Below are positions 1 to 8,311 of a stretch of 64,000 bases of DNA, one piece after another. Position 1 is the stretch's first letter; each line of letters opens with the position of its first letter. Location: positions 4,455,001 through 4,519,000 of the forward strand of contig OY282353.1 of NCBI GenBank assembly GCA_958295465.1, in the 5' to 3' direction. A model generated the notes under the pieces. It searched no databases and was not told the origin of the DNA. It worked only from the letters and a program-made list of their open reading frames with translations. The DNA is from an uncultured Gammaproteobacteria bacterium. Its GTDB lineage: Bacteria; Pseudomonadota; Gammaproteobacteria; HK1. Made by a program: the position numbers and the translations under genes.

Positions 1-879
1 AGTGCTTACAACTCGAAGCACTTGATATGTCCAATTTGTGAAGTGCCTGTCGATCGAACACTGGCCGAAGGCTGCAAGCTGTCACACAAACTTCCGAATC
101 TGACTGAGATCAGGGAACGATTGGCAAATCTGCAGAAGGAGCAGGCACAAGAACAGAACAGACTGAGGAAAAATCACAGCGAGCAAACCCGAATCACACG
201 GGCGTTGAAGCCCGCGCGCGAACATGCTGATATTTTACATAAACGGCTGCGAACGACGGAACATGCGAGAGATACCCGGGTAGAGGATTGGTTCAAAGCT
301 CGCCAGTTGATCGACGACGTCGAACGATTGAATCACCTATTGAACGAACAGGAACAGGCTCAAGTTTGCGCCAGCGCGATCGGAGAAGAAATTGAAACAA
401 AACGTGGTCGAGCGGAAGCCTTCCGTGATGCTCAAGGAAATGTTTTCAATAAACTCTCCAGATTTTTTAACGCCATTATCCGAGAGGTTGTCGGAACGGA
501 CGCTACGGGAACAATTTCACTCGACGGCAACGGTCTCCGATCATCCGTGGAATTGGGTGGTGAAAGAACAACTGCGGCTATCGAATCGCTCAAAGTCATC
601 GCTTTTGATTTGGCGGTCATGTGCATGAGTATCGAGGGACGTACCCATCTACCTGCTTTTCTGATCCACGATAGTCCGCGTGAGGCCGATCTTGGTCTCA
701 GCGTCTATCAACGGCTGTTTTACTTCACTTATAATTTGGAAACTGCGACTACACAGCCATTGTTTCAATACATAGTAACCACCACCACGAGTCCACCTGA
801 TGAGCTGCGAAAAGAGCCTTGGCTATCGGAAACTCTCGGAGGTGTCGCAGCGGAAAGACTCATGAAGCGAGATCTGTAG
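1..879 (+). CDS. SMC/Rad50-like ATPase, C-terminal part (gene enters from the left edge)
   Basis: The reading frame is open from base 1, so the true start lies outside the window. The visible 292 residues begin just before a CPIC pair (residues 10-13), like a zinc hook or finger. About 110 residues of charged, heptad-rich coiled coil follow (LTEIRERLANLQKEQAQEQ onward). Then comes an ABC-ATPase C-lobe with a signature-like ELGGERTTAAIESLK and a Walker B/D-loop segment FLIHDSPREADLG. This architecture fits Rad50/SMC-type ATPases, which are common in DNA repair and anti-phage systems. Which system it belongs to cannot be told without the N-terminus and upstream partner. Base composition is clearly lower in GC than the rest of the window, suggesting acquired DNA. 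An antitoxin remnant on the opposite strand abuts its 3' end. Confidence 0.7.
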   Translation, partial: SAYNSKHLICPICEVPVDRTLAEGCKLSHKLPNLTEIRERLANLQKEQAQEQNRLRKNHSEQTRITRALKPAREHADILHKRLRTTEHARDTRVEDWFKARQLIDDVERLNHLLNEQEQAQVCASAIGEEIETKRGRAEAFRDAQGNVFNKLSRFFNAIIREVVGTDATGTISLDGNGLRSSVELGGERTTAAIESLKVIAFDLAVMCMSIEGRTHLPAFLIHDSPREADLGLSVYQRLFYFTYNLETATTQPLFQYIVTTTTSPPDELRKEPWLSETLGGVAAERLMKRDL

Positions 880-1062
880 ATCTCCATATTTGGCGAGCGC
901 CGTACGTGCCCGCTCATCGCGCATTGGGGTTACCTCGTTACGGACGAGCTACGCATCGACGCAACACCGTACTGCTTCCGCCATCGAGATCCCCACGCGT
1001 CGGGAATAGCGGGTCAGTTCCCGATGCTGGTCTTCGGTCAGATGTATCTGGGTACGTACCAT
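880..1062 (-). pseudogene. Ribbon-helix-helix antitoxin remnant
   Basis: On the minus strand an ATG at 1062, preceded by GAGGGATG as ribosome binding site, opens MVRTQIHLTEDQHRELTRYS and continues with GISMAEAVRCCVDA before a TAG at 951-949. This is the N-terminus of a CopG/RHH antitoxin (beta strand, then helix-turn-helix with GISMAEA). Past the stop, in another frame from 924, MRDERARTALAKYGD resembles the usual C-terminal continuation of this family, so the gene looks frameshifted. It is cut off where the ATPase gene ends at 879. No toxin gene is adjacent. The gap from here to 1318 holds nothing else I can support. Confidence 0.55.
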
Positions 1063-1318
1063 GGCGTCATCCCTCTTTCAATGCGCACCGAAAATCAGAT
1101 CACCGGAACGTGGCCCCGGTGAATGCGCCAGCGGCGCAATTCGGCCAATTTCCGGCTATATCCGTAGTTCGGGCTCCTTGAATTACCTGATTATCCATAA
1201 TAATCAAAGAGTTGTGCGACTATCGGCTCATTCCGGCGTATTCCGGCGTATTCCGACCCACCCGATTTGCCCGATTGGCCCTTCCGTCCAGGTACGCCCC
1301 CGACCCGGCGATCTACGA

Positions 1319-2710
1319 TCACGAGCTACGACAGCCCTCGACCTCCGCCGCCGCCGCCGGCGCCAGCAACCACTCGCACGCAGCCTGGACCTCCACGTCC
1401 GCCGGCGCCTCGGCGGGAAGCCCGTCTCGCGTGAGCGTCAACAACCGCTTGCGGGCTTGCGGAAACAGAACGCCCCCGGCGGCGAGCGCGCGGAACTCGC
1501 GAGCGGCGGTCGCCGGATCGGAGAGATCCGCGCACACCTGAACCAGCTCCATGCCGCCGCCCGGGATCCGGGCCAGGAAGTCGACTTCGTAACCTTCCGG
1601 CGTGCGCAAATACGTGACGTCGAACCCTCGGCGCTCCAGCTCCACCAGGACCGCCGTCTCCAACGCATGGCCCGTATTCGCCCGTCCGGTGCGGTCGAAC
1701 ACCGGAATCAGCCCCGGATCGACGGGATATGCCTTGCGCGGATTCACCATGCGCTGGCGCTCCGAATTCGATTCCATCCACACGATCCGCACCAGAAAGC
1801 AATCCTCCAGATGCGAGAGAAGCTGGTGCAGGGTGTCCCGCGCGATCGCGAGGCCCTGTGACTTGAGCGCCCCGTGGAACTTCTCGACGCTGAACCGCGA
1901 CCCGGCGTTCCCCAGCAGATGCCGCACGAGCCAGCGCAGGCCCGCTACGTTGCGGACGTCGTGGCGTTCGACCACGTCGCGCAGCATCGCCACGTCGACG
2001 TAGTCCCGCAGGAGCCGCTGCCGGGTCGCCGCGTCGAGTCCCTGCACCTCCGGAAAGCCGCCGGCCTCCAGCCAATCCAGCAATGCCCGCTCCAGCCACG
2101 AACGTCCCCGGCCCGTCAGAAAGGCGGCAGCCTCGGATTCCGACCCCTCCTCCGAGCCTGAGCTTCCCCGGTGGCGAATCGCTTCCTCGAAGCTGAAGGG
2201 ATGGATCAGGACCTGCCACGCCCGTCCCCGAAGCGCGGTGGCGATCTCCCGGGACAACAGGGCCGCCGACGATCCGGTGATGAACACTTCGGCTCGTTCG
2301 CCGTCGAGGAGCCGCCTGACGAAGCGCTCCCAACCGGGGACGAGCTGGATCTCGTCGAAACACCACGTGACGGCCGCAGCGGCCCCATGGGGACCGGGGA
2401 ACCGCCGGTGGTATTCGTTGACCAGCACACCGAGGTGGGAGGCATCGAGGCCCGCGAGGCGTTCGTCCTCGAAGGAAAGGTACGGCAGCCGCTCCCTGGA
2501 GGTGCCACCCTCGATACGCTCGCGGCGGAGCTGATGCAGGAAGGTGGTCTTTCCGGCCCGGCGCATCCCGACAATCGCCGTGGCCTTGCCCGGCAACCCT
2601 GCCGGTCCGAAGATGCGGCGCCTGGTGTGCACGGGCAGAGGCATCCGCACGGATGCGGCGAGTTGTTCGCCGAGAATCCGCGTCAGACGAGGTAGAGACG
2701 TTTCCGCCAT
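1319..2710 (-). CDS. AAA_14/DUF4143 family ATPase
   Basis: This 463-residue protein belongs to the AAA ATPases paired with a C-terminal DUF4143 domain. Walker A is GMRRAGKTT (residues ~48-56), Walker B is WCFDEIQLV, and a sensor-like FITGSSA follows. The second half has the DUF4143 landmarks GGFPEV, RDVVERH, VDPGL and EGYEVDFLA; the last resembles a PD-(D/E)XK-like core. These proteins are common orphan accessory genes, often with RHH or HTH partners. Their cellular role is not established. The start at 2710 is well supported because AAGGAG lies 10 nt upstream, inside a perfect palindrome (separate entry). Neighbours suggest an accessory insertion next to metabolic genes. Confidence 0.85.
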   Translation of the reverse strand: MAETSLPRLTRILGEQLAASVRMPLPVHTRRRIFGPAGLPGKATAIVGMRRAGKTTFLHQLRRERIEGGTSRERLPYLSFEDERLAGLDASHLGVLVNEYHRRFPGPHGAAAAVTWCFDEIQLVPGWERFVRRLLDGERAEVFITGSSAALLSREIATALRGRAWQVLIHPFSFEEAIRHRGSSGSEEGSESEAAAFLTGRGRSWLERALLDWLEAGGFPEVQGLDAATRQRLLRDYVDVAMLRDVVERHDVRNVAGLRWLVRHLLGNAGSRFSVEKFHGALKSQGLAIARDTLHQLLSHLEDCFLVRIVWMESNSERQRMVNPRKAYPVDPGLIPVFDRTGRANTGHALETAVLVELERRGFDVTYLRTPEGYEVDFLARIPGGGMELVQVCADLSDPATAAREFRALAAGGVLFPQARKRLLTLTRDGLPAEAPADVEVQAACEWLLAPAAAAEVEGCRSS

Positions 2711-2717
2711 TGTCCCG

Positions 2718-2740
2718 ATTCTCCTTTCCAGAAGGAGAAT
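2718..2740 (-). promoter_or_regulatory. Palindrome covering the ribosome binding site of the DUF4143 ATPase
   Basis: Perfect inverted repeat with 9-bp arms (ATTCTCCTT / AAGGAGAAT) and a 5-bp spacer. On the coding strand the distal arm is the Shine-Dalgarno sequence AAGGAG, 10 nt before the ATG at 2710. It could act as a protein operator or as an RNA hairpin that hides the ribosome binding site. Confidence 0.7.
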
Positions 2741-2749
2741 TTAAGCGAT

Positions 2750-2774
2750 AATTCTCCTTATTGAAAGGAGAATT
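2750..2774 (-). promoter_or_regulatory. Second copy of the same palindrome upstream of the DUF4143 ATPase
   Basis: Perfect inverted repeat with 10-bp arms (AATTCTCCTT / AAGGAGAATT) and a 5-bp spacer. The shared ATTCTCCTT arms of the two palindromes start 33 bp apart, about three helical turns. That phasing favours a cooperatively bound operator. Confidence 0.65.
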
Positions 2775-3168
2775 CCTGGGCGAGAACTACCATTCGACAG
2801 CGGACACCGCCGGTCAGCTCTGGCGCCGAAAGCGTTCGAGCCGTGCCCGGAAATCCGACTCGTCCTTGCTCTCGATCAGGGTGCCGATGACCTCCCCTCG
2901 GCCGATTCCCGGCGATGTCCGCAGATCGGGATCCTTTCCGCCACCGCCATCACCACGAATTGCGCGCAGCCTCCGCCCCCCCTGAAACGGCATCGCGCAT
3001 CGCATCCGGCAGGATCCAGCTTGTACCTTTGAGGTAGGACAAGTGCCGCCACCCCCTGAACGGCATCGTGCATCGCATCCGGGACATCGCCTCCTCGACA
3101 TATACATCTTTCCGCTTGTTCCATGCGAAGATCCGCGCCCCCACGATCCACCCACGCCGGTGACGGAC
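2775..3168. other. Intergenic region with a 31-bp direct repeat
   Basis: No convincing gene lies here. An imperfect direct repeat is seen at 2978-3009 and 3052-3082 (shared core GGCATCG-GCATCGCATCCGG, with one insertion and one substitution). A minus-strand reading frame ending at 2814 (DPDLRTSPGIGRGEVIG...) could be the tail of a lost gene, but I do not recognise it. Confidence 0.4.
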
Positions 3169-4848
3169 ATGACGCAAGGCAATCGGCGCACCGGCGGTCG
3201 GGTCCTGGTCGATGCCCTCCGGATCCACGGCGTCGACACCGTCTTCTGCGTGCCGGGCGAGAGCTATCTCGCGGCCCTCGACGCCCTCTACGACGCGCGC
3301 GATGCGATCGCGACCATCACCTGCCGGCACGAGGGCGGCGCCGCGAACATGGCGGAAGCCTGCGGCAAGCTCACCGGGCGGCCCGGGGTGGTCATGGTCA
3401 CGCGGGGTCCCGGCGCCTGCCACGCCGCGGCGGGGCTGCATACCGCGGCCCAGGACTCGACGCCCATGGTGATGTTCATCGGCCAGGTCGAGCGCGGGCA
3501 CTCCGATCGCGAGGCGTTCCAGGAGATCGAATACCGGCGGTTCCTCGCGCCGCTGTGCAAGTGGGTCGTCCAGATCGACGATCCGGCGCGGATCCCCGAG
3601 CTCGTGAGCCAGGCGTTTCACCGTGCGTGCTCAGGGCGGCCGGGACCCGTGGCGGTCGCGCTGCCGGAAGACGTGTTGGTCGAGGAGACCACCGTCGCGG
3701 ATACGGGCCGGTACACGGCGGTCACGCCGGGGGTGGCGGGCGATGCGATCCCGGCCCTGCGGGCGTTGCTCGCCGGCGCGTGCCGCCCGCTGGCGATCGC
3801 CGGCGGCGGAGGCTGGTCCGTGCGGGCGAGCGAGGATCTCGGACGGTTCGTGGAGGCGAACGCGCTCGCCACCGCGGCGTCGTTCCGCTGCCAGGATCGC
3901 CTCGACAACACCCATCCCTGCTACGCGGGCGATCTCGGGCTCGGGATCGATCCGAAGCTCGCCGAGCGGGTCCGCGATGCCGATCTCCTGCTGGTGATCG
4001 GGGCGCGGCTGGGCGAGATGACCACGCGCGGCTACACCCTCGTGGCGCCGCCGAGCCCGCGGCAGACGCTCGTGCACGTCCATCCCGACCCCGGCGAGCT
4101 CGGCCGGGTGTACCGGCCGGCCCTCGCGATCTGCGCGGGCTCGGCCGAGTTCCTGCGGGCCGCCGCCGCGATGCCCCCGGTGGATTCGGGCGCGTGGCGC
4201 GAATCCACCGCCGTCGCCCATGCCGAGTACCTCGAATCGGTCGAGCCGACCGCCGGCCTGCCGGGACCGGTGGAGATGGGGAAGGTGATGGCCTGCCTGC
4301 GCGAGCGGCTTCCCCCGGAGGCGATCCTCACCACCGACGCCGGCAACTTCTCCGCGTGGATGCACCGCCACTACGTCTACCGCCGGTTCCCGACCCAGAT
4401 CGGCCCGACCAGCGGGGCTATGGGCTATGGGATTCCGGCCGCGATCGCGGCCCGCCACGTCTACCCCGACCGCCCGGTGGTGGCGTTCTGCGGCGACGGT
4501 GGCGCACTGATGACCGGGCAGGAGATCGCGACGGCGGTGCACTACGGGATCGACCCCGTCATCCTCGTGGTGAACAACTCGATGTACGGGACGATCCGCA
4601 TGCACCAGGAGCGGGAGTATCCCGACCGCGCGATCGCCACCGGCCTCACCAACCCGGACTTCGTGGCCTGGGCGGAGAGCTTCGGCGCCTTCGCCGCGAG
4701 GGTGGAGCGCACCGGCGAGTTCCCCGCCGCATTCGAGGCCGCGGCGTCCGCCGGGCGCGTGGCCCTCGTCGAGCTGCGGATCGACCCGGAGCTGATCACG
4801 ACCCGCGCAACCCTTGCGCAGATCCGCGGCGCCGGCGCGCGCGCCTGA
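3169..4848 (+). CDS. Thiamine-diphosphate-dependent enzyme, acetolactate synthase-like
   Basis: This 559-residue protein has the three-domain fold of acetolactate synthase/benzoylformate decarboxylase-type enzymes. The N-terminal PYR domain carries the catalytic glutamate (E55 in CRHEGGAANMAE) and the family sequence RGPGACHAAAG. The C-terminal domain has the ThDP motif GDGGALMTGQE (~442) ending in VVNN (~469), then MYGTIRMHQER. Substrate specificity is not readable: relatives include acetolactate synthase, sulfoacetaldehyde acetyltransferase and 2-oxoacid decarboxylases. No small regulatory subunit (ilvH) follows, which argues against a biosynthetic ilvB role. ATG at 3169 is chosen because the homology starts right after it; an in-frame GTG at 3160 is an alternative. 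An MFS transporter follows on the same strand. Confidence 0.85.
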   Translation: MTQGNRRTGGRVLVDALRIHGVDTVFCVPGESYLAALDALYDARDAIATITCRHEGGAANMAEACGKLTGRPGVVMVTRGPGACHAAAGLHTAAQDSTPMVMFIGQVERGHSDREAFQEIEYRRFLAPLCKWVVQIDDPARIPELVSQAFHRACSGRPGPVAVALPEDVLVEETTVADTGRYTAVTPGVAGDAIPALRALLAGACRPLAIAGGGGWSVRASEDLGRFVEANALATAASFRCQDRLDNTHPCYAGDLGLGIDPKLAERVRDADLLLVIGARLGEMTTRGYTLVAPPSPRQTLVHVHPDPGELGRVYRPALAICAGSAEFLRAAAAMPPVDSGAWRESTAVAHAEYLESVEPTAGLPGPVEMGKVMACLRERLPPEAILTTDAGNFSAWMHRHYVYRRFPTQIGPTSGAMGYGIPAAIAARHVYPDRPVVAFCGDGGALMTGQEIATAVHYGIDPVILVVNNSMYGTIRMHQEREYPDRAIATGLTNPDFVAWAESFGAFAARVERTGEFPAAFEAAASAGRVALVELRIDPELITTRATLAQIRGAGARA

Positions 4849-4951
4849 AGCCGGTCGCGTTCCGCTCCCTCCGCGTCCGCATCCCGGTCCTTCCGCGTCC
4901 GCGTTCCGCTCCTCCGCCTCTCCGTTCACCTCCACGCCCCGCCTCCCCGCC

Positions 4952-6220
4952 ATGCTCGCCGCGATCGCCAGCGCCTGGGCCCTGCTCCTGGGCATCGCCC
5001 TCATCATGCTTGGCAACGGCCTCCAGGGCACGCTGCTCGGGGTGCGGGCCACCCTGGAAGGATTCGGCACCGGCACCACCGGGCTGGTGCTGACCGGCTA
5101 CTTCGCCGGGTTCATGGCCGGCTCCTGGATCGTGCCGCGCCTGCTCGCCAAGGTGGGCCACGTTCGGGTCTTCGCCGCACTGGCCTCGTCCGCGTCGGGG
5201 GCCGCCCTGCTGCATACGCTCTTCGTCTCGCCGCTGTCCTGGGGCCTGATCCGGCTGGTGACCGGGTTCAGCATCGCCGGGCTCTACGTCGTGGCGGAGA
5301 GCTGGCTCAACGACGCGGCGACGAACAAGACCCGGGGCCAGTTGCTGTCGGTGTACATGATCATCATGATGGGCGGCCTGGGCGGCGGCCAGCTCCTCAT
5401 GAACCTCTACGATCCGCTCGGCTTCGAGCTGTTCGTGCTGGTCTCGGTCCTGATCTCCTTCGCCCTGATCCCGATCACGCTGAGCGCCGGGCGCGCGCCC
5501 GCGTTCGATGCGCCGGAATCCATCGGCGTCCGCGCCCTGTTCCGGGCGTCTCCGCTCGGCGTGGGCGGCGCCTTCCTGATCGGCATCGCGCACAGCGCCC
5601 TGTTCGCCATGGGGCCGGTCTACGCCACCCTCATCGGGCTGGCGGTGGACCGGCTCTCCTTCTTCATCGCAGCGGCGCTGCTCGGGGGGCTGATCCTGCA
5701 ATGGCCGATCGGCTGGCTGTCCGACCGTTTCGACCGGCGCAAGGTGATCGTGGCGATCGCCTGGGTCGCGACCGGCGCTGCGCTCGGCGCGGGTGTGGGC
5801 GGCGCGGATTCGTACGCGGCGCTCATCGGCCTGACCGCCCTGCTCGGCGGCACGTCACTGCCGCTCTACTCGTTGTGCGGCGCACATACCAACGATCACC
5901 TCACGCCGCGGCAGATGGTCGCCGCGAGCGCCACCCTGGTCCTGGTCAGCGGCGCGGGGCTCACCCTGGGGCCCTCGATCGCCGCCTTGGCGATGGGCCT
6001 CACCGGGCCACCGGGGATGTTCTGGTCGCTGGCCGCCGCTCACGGCTGCGTCGGCGTATACGGCCTGTACCGGATGGTGCGCCACGACCCGGTGCCGCTC
6101 GAGAAGCAGCGCCGCTACTGGCCGGTGAGCCTGCGCACCTCGCCGATCGTGCAGGCGCTGGCGCTCCGGGAGGTGCGCGATTCCCGGGACCGCGACCTCG
6201 CGCGGTGGAGCGGCTGGTGA
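4952..6220 (+). CDS. MFS transporter, YcaD-like
   Basis: The 422-residue protein is almost entirely hydrophobic helices, consistent with a 12-helix major facilitator permease of the inner membrane. Helix 1 starts at once after the ATG (MLAAIASAWALLLGIALIMLG). The loop between helices 2 and 3 (PRLLAKVGHVRVF) and GWLSDRFDRRKVI after the central loop match the two MFS signature positions, and VAESWLNDA is typical of the YcaD-type subgroup. The substrate is unknown. It starts 103 bp after the ThDP enzyme, so cotranscription is possible. The spacer is pyrimidine-rich low-complexity DNA (tcc/gcg repeats), and no strong ribosome binding site precedes the ATG. Confidence 0.85.
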   Translation: MLAAIASAWALLLGIALIMLGNGLQGTLLGVRATLEGFGTGTTGLVLTGYFAGFMAGSWIVPRLLAKVGHVRVFAALASSASGAALLHTLFVSPLSWGLIRLVTGFSIAGLYVVAESWLNDAATNKTRGQLLSVYMIIMMGGLGGGQLLMNLYDPLGFELFVLVSVLISFALIPITLSAGRAPAFDAPESIGVRALFRASPLGVGGAFLIGIAHSALFAMGPVYATLIGLAVDRLSFFIAAALLGGLILQWPIGWLSDRFDRRKVIVAIAWVATGAALGAGVGGADSYAALIGLTALLGGTSLPLYSLCGAHTNDHLTPRQMVAASATLVLVSGAGLTLGPSIAALAMGLTGPPGMFWSLAAAHGCVGVYGLYRMVRHDPVPLEKQRRYWPVSLRTSPIVQALALREVRDSRDRDLARWSGW

Positions 6221-6360
6221 AGCGTGCGCCGGCCCGTGCCCGTTGATTGGCGCATCGGCGGCAAGCCCCTCCGGCCCGTGCCGCCCGTTGCCATCGTTCC
6301 GTGCAGGTCCGGTGCAATCCCCTCTGCCTGCGATGCCGTCCGCGCTGCCTCGAATTGCTC

Positions 6361-6459
6361 CGTGCGTATCCGGTGGAACCGGTCACCCCCGGCCTCGGCG
6401 CCGAAGTGGTCCTCACCTCCGGCGTCCGTGCGTGTCCGGTGGAGCCGGTCACCCCCGGC
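6361..6459. repeat. 33-bp direct repeat at the 3' end of the Rieske gene
   Basis: Two near-identical 33-bp copies (6361-6393 and 6427-6459, period 66 bp) share TCCGGTGGA-CCGGTCACCCC. The second copy includes the stop codon and last codons of the oxygenase gene. A weaker third match lies near 6297. Probably a local duplication. Confidence 0.6.
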
Positions 6460-7594
6460 CGAGCCGGCGGGCCATGTACCGGTAGAAGTCCCAGACCGTG
6501 CCTTCGACGTCGGGCGGCCCCAGCGGGCCGGGCCGGAAGCTGCGCGCACCGAGGCCACGCCGGAGGTTCGCGAGCTGCACCTTGTCTTCGGCCATCGTCC
6601 GCTCGAAGAGGTCCACGACCGCCCGGCGTTCGCCGTCCCCGATGTCGGGACCGCCGAAGATGATCCCGCGCTTGCCCCGAACGCGGTCCACCGACTCCGG
6701 CTGCATGCAGATGAAGGTCGTCATGTGCCCGGCCGCGCTCGCCACCAGCCCGGGCATGATCGCGAACATCACCGAGCAGTTGCGTTCCGCGTCCGTGAGG
6801 TCCGGGTGGTACCGGCCGCGTTGAGGCAGGCCGGGCGGGAACCTGGAGTAGTAGCCGAGGTATCCCTCACCCGCCGGGAAGTGCTCGCAGAGCCGGGTCG
6901 GGGTGATCGGGTGCAGGGTCTCGTAGTGCACGGTGGAGAGGTGGTAGCCCTCCATGAAGTTCTCGGTCAGGCACTTCCAGTTCGTCCCCCACGCCTCGGT
7001 CTCGCAGTGGCCGAGCACCATCTCTTCCAGGTGGTAGTTGCGCACCAGCGGCAGCAGGTCTTCGAGCCGCGGCGCGAGGGGCGGGGCCTGCCCGTCGAGA
7101 TTGACGAAGAGGAAACCCTGCCATGCCTCCGTGGCAACCTCGGGCAGGCCGCAACCGGCCTGGTCGAAGTCCTCGCGCGCCTCGATGAGCGGCGCTCGCA
7201 GCAACCGCCCCCGCAGATCGTAGGTCCATGCGTGGTAGGGGCATTGAAAGTGCCGGGCATGGCCGCGCCCGCCCGCGACCGGCATGCCGCGGTGCCGGCA
7301 GACGTTGGAGAACACCCGCAACCGCCCGTCCCCGGCGCGTACCACCAGCAGCGGCTCCCCGAGCAGATCGACCGTCCAGTAATCGCCGGGCGCCGCGGCC
7401 TCCTCGACGCGGCCGATGCAGACCCATTCCTTGCGGAACAGATCGTCGACTTCGAGCGCCAGGAACTCCGGCGAGGTGTAGAAGCCGGCCGGCATGCCCC
7501 ACGCCTGCCGGTGAGACCGGCCGAGACAGGCGCGCAACGCCTCCCGGACGCTCTCCACGGAATCCTCCCCCGGTGCGTATCCGGCTGCCCTCAT
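6449..7594 (-). CDS. Rieske non-heme iron oxygenase alpha subunit (GbcA/choline-monooxygenase-like)
   Basis: This 381-residue protein has an N-terminal Rieske domain with complete [2Fe-2S] ligands (C99-R-H101 ... C118-P-Y-H121). The catalytic domain contains the mononuclear iron histidines in ENFMEGYHLSTVH (H218, H223). Size and the motif EGYHLSTVH fit the single-alpha-subunit oxygenases acting on quaternary amines or similar small molecules (glycine betaine, choline, carnitine-type), rather than biphenyl-type alpha-beta enzymes. A reductase partner is not adjacent. ATG at 7594 is preferred because GGGAGAGG sits 6 nt upstream; the frame stays open to 7843 but that extension has no homology features. 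It is transcribed toward the MFS gene. Confidence 0.85.
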   Translation of the reverse strand: MRAAGYAPGEDSVESVREALRACLGRSHRQAWGMPAGFYTSPEFLALEVDDLFRKEWVCIGRVEEAAAPGDYWTVDLLGEPLLVVRAGDGRLRVFSNVCRHRGMPVAGGRGHARHFQCPYHAWTYDLRGRLLRAPLIEAREDFDQAGCGLPEVATEAWQGFLFVNLDGQAPPLAPRLEDLLPLVRNYHLEEMVLGHCETEAWGTNWKCLTENFMEGYHLSTVHYETLHPITPTRLCEHFPAGEGYLGYYSRFPPGLPQRGRYHPDLTDAERNCSVMFAIMPGLVASAAGHMTTFICMQPESVDRVRGKRGIIFGGPDIGDGERRAVVDLFERTMAEDKVQLANLRRGLGARSFRPGPLGPPDVEGTVWDFYRYMARRLGRG

Positions 7595-7896
7595 GTCCGC
7601 CTCTCCCGCTGTGCCCGGCGACCCGCTCCAACGATAACACCCGCGGCCCGCTTCTCCGGCTCCGCGACCTGGCCCGCATTTCTCACCAGCCTCCGGCTGC
7701 GGATGCGGATCGAACGGCATCGGCTGCGTTGAACACGGCCAGGGTCCCGCAGCAGATCGAGGATGGCCCGGGCGACCACAGTCATCCGGCCCATATCTCC
7801 TTTGGCGAACGATTCGGAGCCCTCGCGGGTATGCCGGCTGCACGAATAATCGAGTGCGCGCCGACCAATCGCGAATCCTGCGCGCTATGATTCACC

Positions 7897-8165
7897 GGTG
7901 ACGAGAAGGCGATCGTCGGCGCGGTGCTGGACGGCGACCGCGGCAGCGTGATCGAGCTGCCGTTCACGGCAGGCACCCTGCTCATCTTCGGTGGCCGGCA
8001 GACGCTGCACCGGTGACCCGGGTGCGCGGCGCCCGGCCTCGCCTGGTGCCCGTACTCTGCTACGGCGAACGGTCCGGGCTCGAGAACAGCGAAGCGGTGC
8101 GCGAGCTGTTCCGGGGCCGCACGGGGACTGAAAGCGACCCCGACCGCCACCGGGCCGAGGCTTGA
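7897..8165 (+). pseudogene. 2OG-Fe(II) oxygenase remnant with frameshift
   Basis: Translated from 7897, the frame reads VIELPFTAGTLLIFGGRQTLHR, then hits a TGA at about 8013. Restoring one missing G there gives TRVRGARPRLVPVLCY and NSEAVRELFRGR, ending at TGA 8163-8165. The pattern GTLLIFGGR-LHRV, then PRLVPVLCY, matches the C-terminal half of 2-oxoglutarate/iron dioxygenases: the distal histidine in LHR and a downstream arginine region. The N-terminal half with the HxD motif is absent, so this is a truncated, frameshifted relic. The rest of the 7595-8311 interval shows nothing further. Confidence 0.6.
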
Positions 8166-8311
8166 TGGTCACGATCGCCCGAGGCGATTCCGATGCCGCG
8201 ATGCACGGCGCCCCTCGGGTCCCCGGGCGGTGCGCGTAACAGGAAGGCGCGCATGACGCCCTTGGAGCGTGAGCATCCGGCTCGACCGGATCATGCACCG
8301 ACAGGAAAGCA

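Noticed and set aside
3123..5093. 656-codon plus-strand ORF overlapping the ThDP enzyme
   Set aside because: Arg/Pro-rich frame shadow. The alternative frame has all ThDP enzyme motifs.
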